Position numbers and translations under genes: made by a program. Positions 42,101 to 55,200 of a stretch of 64,000 nucleotides of DNA are shown piece by piece. This DNA comes from Strigamia acuminata. Lineage: Eukaryota > Arthropoda > Chilopoda > Geophilomorpha > Linotaeniidae. The stretch is taken from positions 17,360,001 through 17,424,000 of the forward strand of contig OX442316.1 in the NCBI GenBank assembly GCA_949358305.1, read 5' to 3'. Position 1 is the first letter of the stretch. Each line of letters opens with the position of its first letter. Under the pieces are notes generated by a model that was not told the origin of the DNA, made no database searches, and was given only the letters and a program-made list of their open reading frames with translations.

Positions 42101-45100
42101 AATTTTATATTTTGCCTTTGGTTTTTCTCAATCGGGTTAAAGTGACTAGGGAATTGAATATTTTTTTTTTCTTTTGTTTTTTGTTTGAGGGAAAGAGAAA
42201 ATATTAATAAATGTCTTGTTTTTAATCAAGTATATATTCGGCTTTGTTTTTTTTTATATATTTTTTAGTGCCGCCCGTGATTGCGCCGTTCTCTTTCCAA
42301 GGGGAGCAGTTTGTGGAAGGAATGCGCACTCGCGCCACGTGTTATGTCAGCAAGGGAGATTTGCCCATAACGATCTCTTGGCTCAAGGACGAGCATCCTA
42401 TGCCGACGTCGATGGGCATCGGCATCCGGGTCATCGATGAATATTCTTCCATCCTCACTATTGATAATGTGACGCACATGCATTCGGGGAATTTCACTTG
42501 CGTCGCCCGAAATTCGGTGGCCGTTGCCAACGTGACGGCAAAACTCATCGTTAATGGTAACGTTTTTTAATTTTAACTAATTTCTTTTGATTTCGGATAA
42601 ACTAATAATAAAACAGGCAAAAACGGAAACGCACCTGAAATGACAAAAGTGGGCTTCCGGGCAGTATTATCCCGCTTTAATTGTGTTGGAATTTTGTCAG
42701 AAATGAGTTTTCTAGATATTCTGAAGGCTATTATTAAAATTTGTGTACATTTATAGTAATTTAGACCAATTTTCTACATTTCGGACATCTAAAAACGCTT
42801 TATAATTTTTTTCGGTTTATTTTGGTCAAACTTGCGCTATACAAGCATATACGCAAGGTAATACGGTATAATTACCAAGTTTACAAACTATTTTTGAGCA
42901 AAAGACGTGCTAATTTAGAAAATAAACTTGATTTTGGATGTTGTAAACAAAAAGTGCACGAAAAAATGAAAAATGTCAACATTTATATACGATGGATCTT
43001 TTTTGTTGACTCCTCTCGGACAGTTTCCATATTTACTATCAGACTCGAGCCATTTTTGACCGGTTCTTCAAGTGACAGGCTGTTCGCGACCAGCAGTCAA
43101 AATGTCATTACCATCAAAAATTCTTTCCGATCTTGCAGCTTCTGACAGCCGAGAAGTTCCTCACCAACTGCAAATTGTCGACAAGTTTTCATGTTATTTT
43201 TCTTTTACATTTGTTTCAACTTGTACAAGATTATTTGTGAAATAGTGGAGTAGGAAATTCACTTTCCTTCTTGGATCGCGGCAATAAATTTGACTGGCTG
43301 GAATTAATTGAGATATTATACAGTGACATTTCCCTTGCCCATAGTCTTAAGTTGATTTATGGCTTAAAACGCAGGTACGGCTCTCCAGGCTGCATCTCGG
43401 GAGTGAGCATGCGTGATTGGTTTATGCATAGTCGATAGTGTGGGTGGCGGAACCGAGTAGCACAGCTGTTATTCTTTATAATGACAGCCATCACTGCCAC
43501 GAAGGATAAAACCGACGGAAAATTAATGTTCGGGATTTGGAAATCAATTTTTATCCAATTTTTCTTTAATTGCTTTAGTTGCGGCGTTATGGCGCGTGGT
43601 GGCGCTTTGATCCACTTGGATTCTGTTTACTTATCTAGTGGTTTTGACCTTTTAGTCGCCCGATTCAAAATACGATACACACATCACATTTTATCCATGT
43701 TAAATGACCTCGAGAACGTGTATTACATCGTCACGCGCTATTAACTCAAAGTGGGGAATGCGCGAATCGTAAATAAAACGATTCTATTTGAATGTCAAAA
43801 AAATAAAAGAAGAAAAAGTTGCGTCGACTTTTCCCGGAAAACAAATTTCATATTCGGTGTGGAAATAATGTGGAAAGTCGGTGTGGAAATTGTCTTTCTG
43901 TACGGAAATATGATATGCAAAAACAGGACTTTTTGAAAAACCGGTATTTCGATATTCAATATTCAAAAAACCGGCAAACCGGTATTTTTCGGTAATAAAA
44001 TAAAATAAAATAACTATACAATGTTAAATATTTTTATTTTTATTTAAACTGACAATTTCCATCACTAAAATGAAATATTTCGGCAGTGTTTTCCATATTT
44101 TTCTCTCAATAAAAACCGGCACCAATACCAAACTACCCAGGAGAAAAAGGTTCTGCAGAATTCTGCATGCTCTGCAGAAAAATTTTCTGCAGAAAAAAAT
44201 TACCAAATTCTGCAGAATTCTGCAGAAAAATGTTAACCTTTTCTGCAGAATATTTTCGGCTGGCAATTTTTCTGTAGAATTCGTCAGAGAAAAAAGATTT
44301 TCTGCAGAATTTTTTCGGCAGGCAAATTTTCTGCAGAATTCTGCAGATTTTTTTTACCTGGGATATAAAGATGGTATTCGGTATTCGGTTATTTTTTAAA
44401 AAACACCGGTTTTTGATACCGGTAAATGCCGGTAGAGAAACCCTAATGCAAACATAAAATTTGGAAATTGTGGAAATTGAATATTTCAATCAATGGAAAG
44501 CAGGTGTTTCCATCGCATTTCTCACACGTTTTCCATGTGGAAAAGTTGCGCAAATAAGTCAAAGTGAGTGTTGGTGGACTCTCGCAAGCGGATTGTATGT
44601 AAATGGGGGTAGAATGGGTCATTAAGGCGTCATTTCTTTCACCCACGACTTAGTTGATGCAGTGAAAAGCTCAACTAATGAATTCAACTCCTCCTTGTTT
44701 AAACGTGCACACTGGAATTAAAACGCGTCCTCGATAATGGAAACATATTAGGCGTTCTTCAACACTTCATTAATTAATTCTTCCCTCAACGGTTTTTTCG
44801 CGATAATAATGACCATCGGACCGAGTTTGTAATTTTTTTTTATATGCATATATAGAAAATTTTCTATCGTGTTAAATCGTTGGGTTTTCGTGGGTTTGAA
44901 GCTTTAATCGAATTTGCGTCGGTTTTTATTTTCACTTATTTTATTTTGTCTAACAGTTTCGCCGCGGTGGTTGGTGGAACCTCGCGACACTAATGTACTC
45001 ATCGGGCACCGTGTCGTACTGAATTGTCGAGCCCAGGGATCGCCTAACCCAATTATTACGTGGATGAAAGCAGAAGGTAAGTGTTTCATCTTTATTTAAT

Positions 45101-45401
45101 TTTTTTCTCTGAGTTTTTCGTAACTTTTTTCTGTTTAATGTCAGGTATTGATGGTTTGTTTGCTTTTTGTTGTTTGGGCTTTGAATTGGTGTTGTAAATT
45201 GACGTTATTGATCGTTTGTGGTTTGTTTGCACATAAACGCGTTGTCTAATTGGGAAGTGTTGTAATGCAATTAATATGCATGGCCTCAAGTGGTAATGCT
45301 ATTTTGTGTTTAAAAATTTAAAAATTTAAAAATTTAAAACGGGGTTCATTAATAATACGGAATTATTTTTGTGGCGAGTTTTTGAGAAAAGAATGCGAAA
45401 A

Positions 45402-45437
<36 letters not shown>

Positions 45438-48400
45438 GTAACTTGATTTACTTTTACAGGTACGGTTCCGGGGGATTATCGAGAAATTCCGCCTGGAAAC
45501 TCGCGAATTGTCGTGGCTGCCAACGGGTCGTTAGTGATGAGCAGCGCGACAGAAGCGGACGATGGCGAGTACATGTGTCAGGCGTCGAATGGAGTGGGCG
45601 CGGGTTTGAGTCGCGTCGTGCGACTCGACCTCCACGGTGAGCATCACTCAGACATGATGTTGTCATGGTGACGTGGAATAAAATGGAGTTTTTTTTATTT
45701 TTTATTTTTAAATTTAGTTCCTCCATATTTTGTGACGAAGATTAAAAATTACACGGTGAAAAGAGGCGAAGACGCGCGCATTTCGTGCGAAGTTCGCGGC
45801 GACGCGCCGATTAAGATTGCGTGGTTTATGAATGGAACTTTGGTGACGCGACCCGGAGAGACGAGGTACGGAAAAACATGATGTGGAAAGTTGATAAAAG
45901 AGTGAAGAATTGATAGAATTGTGTCGGAAGGGTTTTGGGGAGGAGCTGATTGAATTTATTGGGTCGCGCTTCGCCTTATCGCTCTTTTTGGCTGCGAGGG
46001 CTTTCCTGTCGTGCTGCGAGTGAATTAAATGGTTGATTATTTCGGGGGACGCCTAATAAGAAAGGCTAAAGCCTCCTGCGAGGCGACTATGAATTATTTA
46101 TATTTAATTTGCCACTTTTCTCACTCGAGATAAATGATTGCGATACGACGCCAAGTGGCGCTTCCTTCGATTAATTCGTTTGAATTCATTAAGTGGTTGT
46201 TGGCCAAATGCTCCACTTTATTCAATCACCACTTGCGAGAATCATGTAAATGAGCGACGTTAAAACGAGTGTAAATTTATTTCATTTACTCAAAACAGCA
46301 GCAACGTGAACGCGCGAAAATAAATGGCCTAATTAGGTGCAAAACATCTTTTGGTGCAAAACAGACGTTTCACGTGCGAATTTGCACCTAAAATGTTTGT
46401 TTTTGTATCTAAACTATGTTTTTGCGTTAAAATTGCATTTTTACGCATTAAAAGTGCATTTCTACGCATTAAAAGTGCATTTTTATGTATTAAAAATGTA
46501 CTTTGCACGCTAAAAGTGCATTTTTACACCTTTAAAGTGCATTTTTACACCTTAAAAGTGCATTTTTACACGTTAAAAGTCCATTTTTACACCTTAAAAG
46601 TGCATTTATACACCTTAAAAGTGCATTTTTACACCTTAAAAGTGCATTTTTATGCATTAAAAATGTACTTTGCACGCTAAAAGTGTATTTTTACACTTTA
46701 AAAGTGCATTTTTACACGTTAAAAGTGCATTTTTACACCTTAAAAGTGCATTTTTGCACCTCGTAAATACATTTTGCATCTACAAAGTGCATTTTGCAGC
46801 TCGTAAATACATTTTGCAGCTGCAGAGTGCATTTTTTTGCACGTAAAGCGCCACTTTGCATCTAAAAGGAGTGCCTCGTGCAAATTGTTTTTTCACCTAA
46901 ATACATCTTGAAATGATGGAGTGACTCGACTGCGGCTTTTATCGTCGTGTTGCGTTCAACTGCCCCCAGTGAGGATACACCATATATACTCCCATTTATC
47001 CATCTTTATTTTTCTCATCTTATCTCCTCTCTCGATGACATTACCAAATAATTCAACCCGGTCTGGCTGTGTAGTTTATTTCATCCATCTTCACTTGCCA
47101 AGGACCTCGGCTCCGACTTATTTCGTTTTATGCTCAGTTTGCTCACTCGTTGTTCGAAATGCACATAAATCACCCGCAACTTTTTTGTTTCCTTCATTTA
47201 TTTATTTATTTTTGTTTTGTTTTGTTTAGCAGGTGTAATCAGTTTACAAAGTGCAAAATTTGCGGGGGAGACGAATGGTCGAGTGTTGGATTGACAGAAT
47301 GAAATTTGATGTTGGGAAAAAGGTGTTTGAAATGATGCCAGACGCCAGACGGCGTTAGCTGCAGCGTGGGCAATTGAAGCCAAGGTTTAGAATGCGCGCT
47401 CGTACATCTTTTTCATTTGCGTGGAGGGTCGTTTTGCCAGTGTTTGCAAGCACAAAATTAGAACAGAAACGGGTTTCAATTCTATGCAGATGGTCGTAGA
47501 CGCCGAACGTAAAAGTGTCGCGCGTGCAACGAAATTGAAAAGTTAAAGCGAAAAACCAAAGTTGTAACCAAATGCACGCCCAGTTGGCTTTTATACGCCG
47601 AACGTGCATGCGTTTCAATGGATCTGTTTCGATGGATCAACGTTTCTAACTTTGCTTTGCTTTGTATTTCTTTGCATTGCATTTTATTTATTCAGTTAGT
47701 GCAGCTTGAATACGTCAATTTACTGATCTCTTTATTCCGTTGGATTGGGTTGGATAAATGATTTAATGATTAATGTGTTTAAGTGTGTTTTCGTTTATTT
47801 TATTTCGATTTGGTGTTTTATTTCGATCAGGTCTTTTTTAGATTGAGTTTTGTCATTTGTTTCATTTTATATTTGGGTGCTGACTGGAAGTGGACCCGAA
47901 TATGTGTTTTAACCACCAAAGAAGTAAAATTGTTGTGTTATTTTAACCATCGCCTTTTCACTTGCAACAATAGCCATCGCTGCGACGCTGGATTTATTTG
48001 CCACTCGCAAAGTTGTGGTTGTTATTCGTTTTGTGGTTGTTATTCGTTTTGCGTCGGCCAGTTTACGACTTTTCGTGACCACTGATCAAAGCGCGTTTTC
48101 GATGCCGTAAAGCAGAATCAAAGTGCGGTTTAGTCATCACAATTACTGCTGTGAAACTTCAATTGTGGTCACGATTTTCGTGGCATTTTGGAGTTATTTT
48201 TTTTTTTTTTTTTTTAAATTTAGAATCTCTAATTAAATATAAACTAGCGAGCGAGCTCGACCTATCGGAGGATCAGTTTTTAAGACGAAAATGCCTTTAT
48301 TCTAAAGGCCATTGTGTATAAAAAGTTTGAAAAAATGGTGCATAATTAGGTAGTTCTATTTGCATGTTCTGTCACAGAGTTGTCATCCCCTATAAGCTTA

Positions 48401-49239
48401 AACCCAACCTGTTTTGTTAAGCTAAATAAGAAGGGGCCTAAGTTTGGTCCCAAAAAGCAAAATTTGGTTCCAAAAAGTCAAACAATTCATTGGGCATTAC
48501 ATTATTACGTGAAATAAATATGCTGATGTCATCTCTGGTTGTTCCCACAAACTTGTGCAAACTGTTGTTATAACAATACTAACAATAAGGAAGTGTTGTG
48601 ATGTATTGATATTGATATTAATCGTAATATTAATACACTTAATCCGAAAAGTAGCCAGCCTTGTTCTCGGCACCGAGAGCTGTAAAATGCACTTTTCGGA
48701 TTCGAAATCCGTCCACCGGTTTCGGAGGAGGTAGAGGTTAGACTGACAGACTCTTCACGATTAACATAATGAATATATTAATGAAAAGATTAACCAATTA
48801 ACAATGGGATTTTTTTTGTGTTAGTTTTCATTATAGAGAAAAGTTTGAGCAGACGGATAACGGCGCATCTTCCGAATTGGTCGTTCGTAAAGCAGAACGA
48901 AATGACAACGCTGTGTTCTCGTGCGTGGCCAATAATTCGTACGGTAGCAACGAAGCATTTATTTATCTCGTTGTTCAACGTAAGATACCATTATCCAGTT
49001 TAATTTTTTTTTTTTATCTTTTAAATCTAATTTATTTATTTCTCGCTCTTTAGAGGTTCCCGAATCCCCTCGACAGTTTAGAATAATTCAAGTGAAAAGC
49101 CGTTCAGTAGATTTAACATGGTTGCCTCCTTACGATGGAAACAATCCAATTTTACGGTATCTTATCGAACACAAGGAAATTACAGGTTAGAAAATTAAAT
49201 TTATTTATAAAAAAAATATAAGTACCGGTATATATATAT

Positions 49240-49270
<31 letters not shown>

Positions 49271-52200
49271 TTTTCAAATTTAGAATCATGGGATTCGATT
49301 TCGCCGACTGTTTTGCCGGTTTCCTTGAACGAAATGAGGGCGAGCGTAGTGGGCCTTAAACCGGACCATTCCTATCATTTACGGGTCCGAGCTGAAAACA
49401 GTGTCGGTTTGGGAGCAGTGAGCGAAGTCCTCACTATCACAACTCAAGAAGAAGGTGAGAATGTTAAGAGATCACTCATTTGGCAGTAAAAAGAGGTTTT
49501 TACTTGCACAATCAAGAATAGGGTTACATTAGTGCCAACTGGTGGCAGTAATTAAAAATAAATTGAATACACATTTTAGCCATCAAGAAAACTCAATAAA
49601 CAACAACATTTTGTTGTGTCATGTTCATATTTGGTCGTTAAATTAAAAGTTTTTGACTTTGATGATTTTTGAAGTTTAATTGAAACAAAAATACGAGTTA
49701 ATTGGGTATTTTATCATCCGAGTATAACTCGGGAGTGCATTTGACAGGTAAAATTGAAAAACTTAATCACGTTGTATTTCACAGCGCCCGGGGGTCCGCC
49801 AAGACATGTTCAGGTCGTGGCAGTGGATAGTCAGACATTGAAAGTGACATGGAAGGTAACTGGCGCTGCGTGAAGCCAATTATGACACGGCGCAATCGCA
49901 TATAAGTTGATGAGGTTGTTCGAATAAACGTAAAAGATGAAACTTAAATGCAATTGCGCTCGTTGCCGCGTCTCTCAGCTGTCTATTTACACGTCTAACA
50001 CGGTTTGCTTTATTTTTCGTTTCCTTTTTGTTTCGTGCGGTTCGTCAGGCGCCGAGTACCGACGTGTGGTTCGGCGAAATCCTCGGCTACAACATCGGGT
50101 TCCGCACGGAAAATGGCTCGCAGTCGTTTAGTTTTCGAAAGATGGAGTTGTACAACGACGATAAAAGTACATACCACTTTCTGGTGATGGGACTCAAGAA
50201 GTTTACTCGTTATGTGTTGGTCGTGCAAGCGTTTAATCGTCATGGCAACGGTCCGTCTTCTGAGGATGTGTTTGCACAGACGCAGGAGGATGGTAATAAA
50301 ATATTGAAGGGATAAAAGTTTGCGTGTTTCGTTTAGGTTGACGAATATAAAGTCTTTTTTGTGTGTGATAAACGTGCGAAATTGTTATTGATGTGTGGGT
50401 GGAGTCGAGTGACTCGAGTGTTTTGTTGTTGGGGGAGCAAAGAAAATGAAGTAATTTCAAGTTATTGCTATTTTTTTTTTTTTTTTTTTTTTTTTTGGGG
50501 AAACGAAATTGCTCATTTAGAATTATCTGATTTCTTTTGGGAGGATGAAATGGCTTGATTAATTAACAAATGCATGGGAAAAGATTTTATTGGATTTTTT
50601 TTTTGAAATTAATTGGCAAGAAATTGCTGATGAGTGATGATGATATTAAAAATTTAGAATAAGAAAATTTATTATTTTTTTTATTTTTTTTTATTTGCAA
50701 TTTTGAATTTTGTAGTTCCATCGAAGCCGGCGCAGAACTTGGTTTGTGTGTCTTTGTCATCTCAATCTGTCAAACTGAGTTGGGATGTGCCTCCTCTGGC
50801 TTACACCAATGGCGTCCTCCTCGGCTGTAAAGTTGTCTACAAACCGCTGAACAGCTGGTATGGTGGGTAATGCGTGAAATAACAAATTTGTTTTCAATTA
50901 ATTTTTTCTTTTTCTTTTTCTTTTTTGCTTTGATTGGAATTTTGTTTTTCGCTTTTTTTCTTTCAAGTCGGTGCTTTTGATCATTTTTTGTTCGCTTTTG
51001 AATGTCAACCCGGAATTTATTGTTTAAATTATTACCTTAATTGCTTTATTTTTAATCTTATTTCTTTCTTTCTTTCTTTATTATTGTATTTTATTTTTTC
51101 TCATTATTTCAATGGAAATGAATATTTTACTTTCAGGCGCTCCTCAAACAAAGACGAAGTCAACAACTGATTCGACTTTAACTTTGTACGGACTCGAACC
51201 GTTTACTAATTATTCAATCGATGTCATTCCTTTCACGAGAATCGGTGATGGAACGCAATCGGCGTCCGTCAACTGCACAACGGCGGAGGACGGTGAGTGC
51301 AAATAAAGAAACAATAACCGACAATTTAACGCCATAAATTACAGTTCCGGACGCGCCGTCGGACGTAAAAGCAATCGCGTCATCTTCGGACGCAATTCTC
51401 GTCTCCTGGAAGTACCCCGCGCGTCCGAAAGGTGTCATTCTCAAGTACACCGTCTACATCCGCACTTTAGACGGCACAAAAGAGGTTGCAAGAGATTAAA
51501 ATTGAATTTTTGAATATTGATTACAATTTGTGACGAACAGGAGACGAAAAAACACGTTGTAGCGGCGAATAAAAGCACGTTGGTGGCCAAAGGATTGCGC
51601 AAGAATCGACGACACGAGTTCTGGGTGACCGCGTCGACGTTGGTCGGCGAAGGACAAAGCACAAAAGTGGTCGCTCAATCGCCGGTTGCCAAAGGTGACT
51701 CTGTTTATTCTGTTCCGTGTTTGGCAAGAATAACAATAAAAAAGTTAATTTCTATTCGATCTAGTTGGTGCGAAAATTTCGTCTTTTGACGACACACTCG
51801 TGAGTCGATGGAAAACGAACGTGAGTTTGCCGTGCAAAAGCGTCGGACTTCCTTCCCCCGAACTCGAATGGTTCATCAGGTGAGTTTATCGATCACGCTT
51901 TAAAACGCACTCGGTAATTAGGAATTAGGAATTGGAATTAGTCGCACTTTCATTCCCAATGCTGGAGATTCAATTTAAAATGTTCCAAACTCTTAATTGC
52001 TCGACTTTTACACGCGTTAATAGGTGATTATGCATTCATTTTCAACAACGCGCATCGACTAATTGCGCAATTACGGGTCGTAAACGACTTGAAATATTAT
52101 TGTCATCGTTCGAAACTAGAAAGTAGAAACTAGAAACGGATTTATTTTTCATTTATTTCTTTACAGGGACGAGCCCGTGCTCGTTAGCGACAGGCTTAAG

Positions 52201-55200
52201 GTGGATAACGACGGCTCGCTTTGGATACACGAAGTGTTGGCTACAGACGGCACCAATTACACGTGCAAAGTGCGCAATGCTTACGGTACGGATGCGATCA
52301 CGTATCAGCTGCTGGTGCAAGCGCCGCCGAACCCTCCGTCGATAGTGGCGACATCTACGGGCTCGAATTCCATCCATTTGCAATGGGACGCGGCTCAGAT
52401 GATCGTGGCGCCGATTTTGGGTTACTCGTTGAGTTACAGGCGAGAGTACGGCGAGTGGGAGGAAATGCAGTTGGAAACGGACGAGCGGGAATTCTTTTTG
52501 GATAATCTTTGGTGCGGTACTCGCTACCAGTTGTACATGACGGCGTACAGTACTGTGGGACCGGGCAAACCCAGCGACATAATCAGTATCAAAACGAAAG
52601 GATCAGGTGATTTGTATTTAAATTTAAATTTAAATTTAAATTTTTAAATTTTTTGGTGAATTTCTAATTGAAGCGCCGGTCGCTCCGATTAAAAGCGACG
52701 TTTTGGTGGAGAACGTGACGTTCGTGACGGTTTATTTGGACGGTTGGAGCAGCGATGGTTGTCCCATTCTCTACTTTATCGTGGAATACCGGCTGAAAGG
52801 AGTGGATCATTGGTCTCTGGTGTCCAATAACGTTAAACCGCAGCAGGAAAAAGTGCCGATCGACGCTTTGGAAGCGAGGAGTAAATACGAGTTGCGCATT
52901 ACTGCGCACAACAACGCGGGCTTCACCACAGTGCTTTACGAATTTACCACGCGGGATGCCGTTGCGAGTGGTGGAACCCCGGGATTGGTCGTGACCAAAG
53001 ACCACAGGCAAAAAGCCTTTTATTTGGACGTCAAATTCGTCGTTCTGTTTTTCGTGGCCGTGCTCGTTCTCGTTGCTGTGGTCGCTTTGTTTTGTTTGGT
53101 GGTGCGTCGACGGCGCGAACGTGAACAAATGGCCAAAAGAGGTTAAATAAAAATAAAAATAAAAATAAAAATTTTATTTTAAATTTTTTTTTGTTTTATT
53201 TGTATAGAAGCTGCGAAAATGAATCCGAAATACGCGTTGGTGTTGGAACGTAATTTGAATTCGGAATCGAAGACGGATTTGAACAACCACACGGAGTTGG
53301 CGCTCACTCTGCGCAAGGGAAACGTGCCGGTGTTGTACCCGCAGCAGACAAATTTCACGCAGGACGTGTCGCCGTACGCGACTTTTCAATTAGCTAGTTA
53401 TAGTCAGCAGGCGGAAGAATGCGACAAGGAAATGTCGCGCGACGAGAGAAATGACTCGAGCGCATCCATGACAATGGTAAATAAAAAACGTCGGCAACCT
53501 CGGCGGTAAGGAGGTATGCCACACATCTTGCAACCGACTCGACCACCACTGGTCTAGTTAACTTGTTATCTGTTTACTAGAACGACCAAAGTGCAATTTA
53601 CGCCAAAGTGATGAAAAGGAGGATGAGGGAGCAATCGAGACGACAGCACGTACCCGACGAAAGAGGTTTACGACTCTCTTTTATTTAAAGAGTTTAAAGA
53701 TTTAAAAAAAAAAATTGTAATTTTGAAACTTTAAATCAGTGCCCGATTTGTTGTATCACGGTCAGGAATCGAGTTCCTCTAATGGCAACTCGCCAGACAG
53801 GACCATCTCTTTGCAGGACCACTTGAGCGTTGTGTATCAAAGATATCCGTCGGTTATCAAAGAAAGGTAATTAGAGTCGTTTAAATTTACATTTAAATTT
53901 AATTTTTAATTTTCTTTTTAGATATTCTTCTTCGCCCTACCGAGATTTGGACGAATTAACGCTTCGCAGTGAAGACATACCGCCTCCGTATTACCCCGAC
54001 GTTACTCCAATGGATGATTCTATATTGACTGACGAATATTACGAATATCTGAAGGATTTAAAGCATTCGTTGAACGAGACGGATCTTTTAAAAGCAGCTG
54101 GTGTTTCTATTTCGCTCTGTTTCACTTTAATTCTGCAGTTTTTTGTTTTGTTTTGGAATTTTGCATTTTTACGGTGAAACAGAGGTGTCGAAATTGTCTA
54201 AATTTAGTTGGTTTAATTTGTTTGATTTTTGTTTAGGTATTAGGAATTCTTTTCCTGTGAATCATCCGAGAGTTGCCCAATTGCCGTTTAGTAATTGCTG
54301 ATATCATCCTGGCTTAAGGGATGAGGCTAATTTTTCATGTGCATCACATGGACTGTATTTTCTTTTGAAAACTCATCTGTGGCTGGATTTGTTGAAATTT
54401 ATCTTTTGTATTTTGTAAGCTCTCTAAAATGTTTTTAAAAGAAATAAAAAGATCTAAATATATTTCGCGTAAATTGATGAGCTCTTTTGTGTACTTGCGA
54501 GGTGGCAGCGGAGTAGTTTTGCACAAAGATGTGAATTATTTCGTGCGAATTGCAAGTCGGGATTTGCAGAGTCAATAAACAAGGCTTTACCTTCTGCAGC
54601 GACTGCTGGAGTACATTACTCCAGAGCTCAAGAATAGTGATCGCATTATGTGGCGCCACGTAGTGACATTATTTGTACTACCACCAGAGGAAAATGTAGC
54701 GCAGGAAGTTTGTGTATCGGTCTATCGAAGTTCGAGTCTCGCGCTATTGTTTTTGGAAATTTCCGTCCTATCGTTTGATTGGATATGCAAATCGTTGCAC
54801 GTTAGTTTTGCTGTTTTGCATTTCATCTTTTGTGCTCGGTTTTAGCCATTAGTCATTTCGTCTTGGTGGCGATAGCACGTCGCGAGTTTCGGTGAGTTTT
54901 GTCGTATTCTTTTTAGTTAGTTCTTCTATTCTAACTTCTATTTCATTAGCGTTTATATTTTATATTTAATTTATTTTATTAGCGCTTTCATTTACATTTA
55001 GTTTATTCGCCGAGTTTTCATTTAGTTTGTTCGCTGCGTTTTCATTTAGTTAGTTCGCTGCGTTTTCATTTAGTTTGTTCGCTGCGTTTTCATTTAGTTT
55101 GTTCGCTGCGTTTTCATTTAGTTAGTTCGCTGCGTTTTCATTTAGTTTGTTCGCTGCGTTTTAGGTGCAACATGCTTTTGGTTTGTGTTTATTAGTTCCC

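Larger units (their letters stand above)
45866..48836 (+). other. gene A intron 13
   Basis: 2.97-kb intron splitting Ig9. It contains a TGCATTT minisatellite and a nested inverted repeat. No additional exon is seen. Confidence 0.8.

Noticed and set aside
52664-53128. Long minus-strand frame opposite exon 25
   Set aside because: It is the antisense shadow of the FN3-6/transmembrane exon of gene A.
54101-54177. Continuation of exon 29 as a hydrophobic C-terminus
   Set aside because: The composition turns T-rich right after a usable GT, and the peptide has no counterpart in B; a spliced end is more likely, though intron retention cannot be excluded.
54700-54745. GAAGTTCGAGTCTCGC resembling a tRNA B box
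   Set aside because: No A box at the right distance and no acceptor stem.
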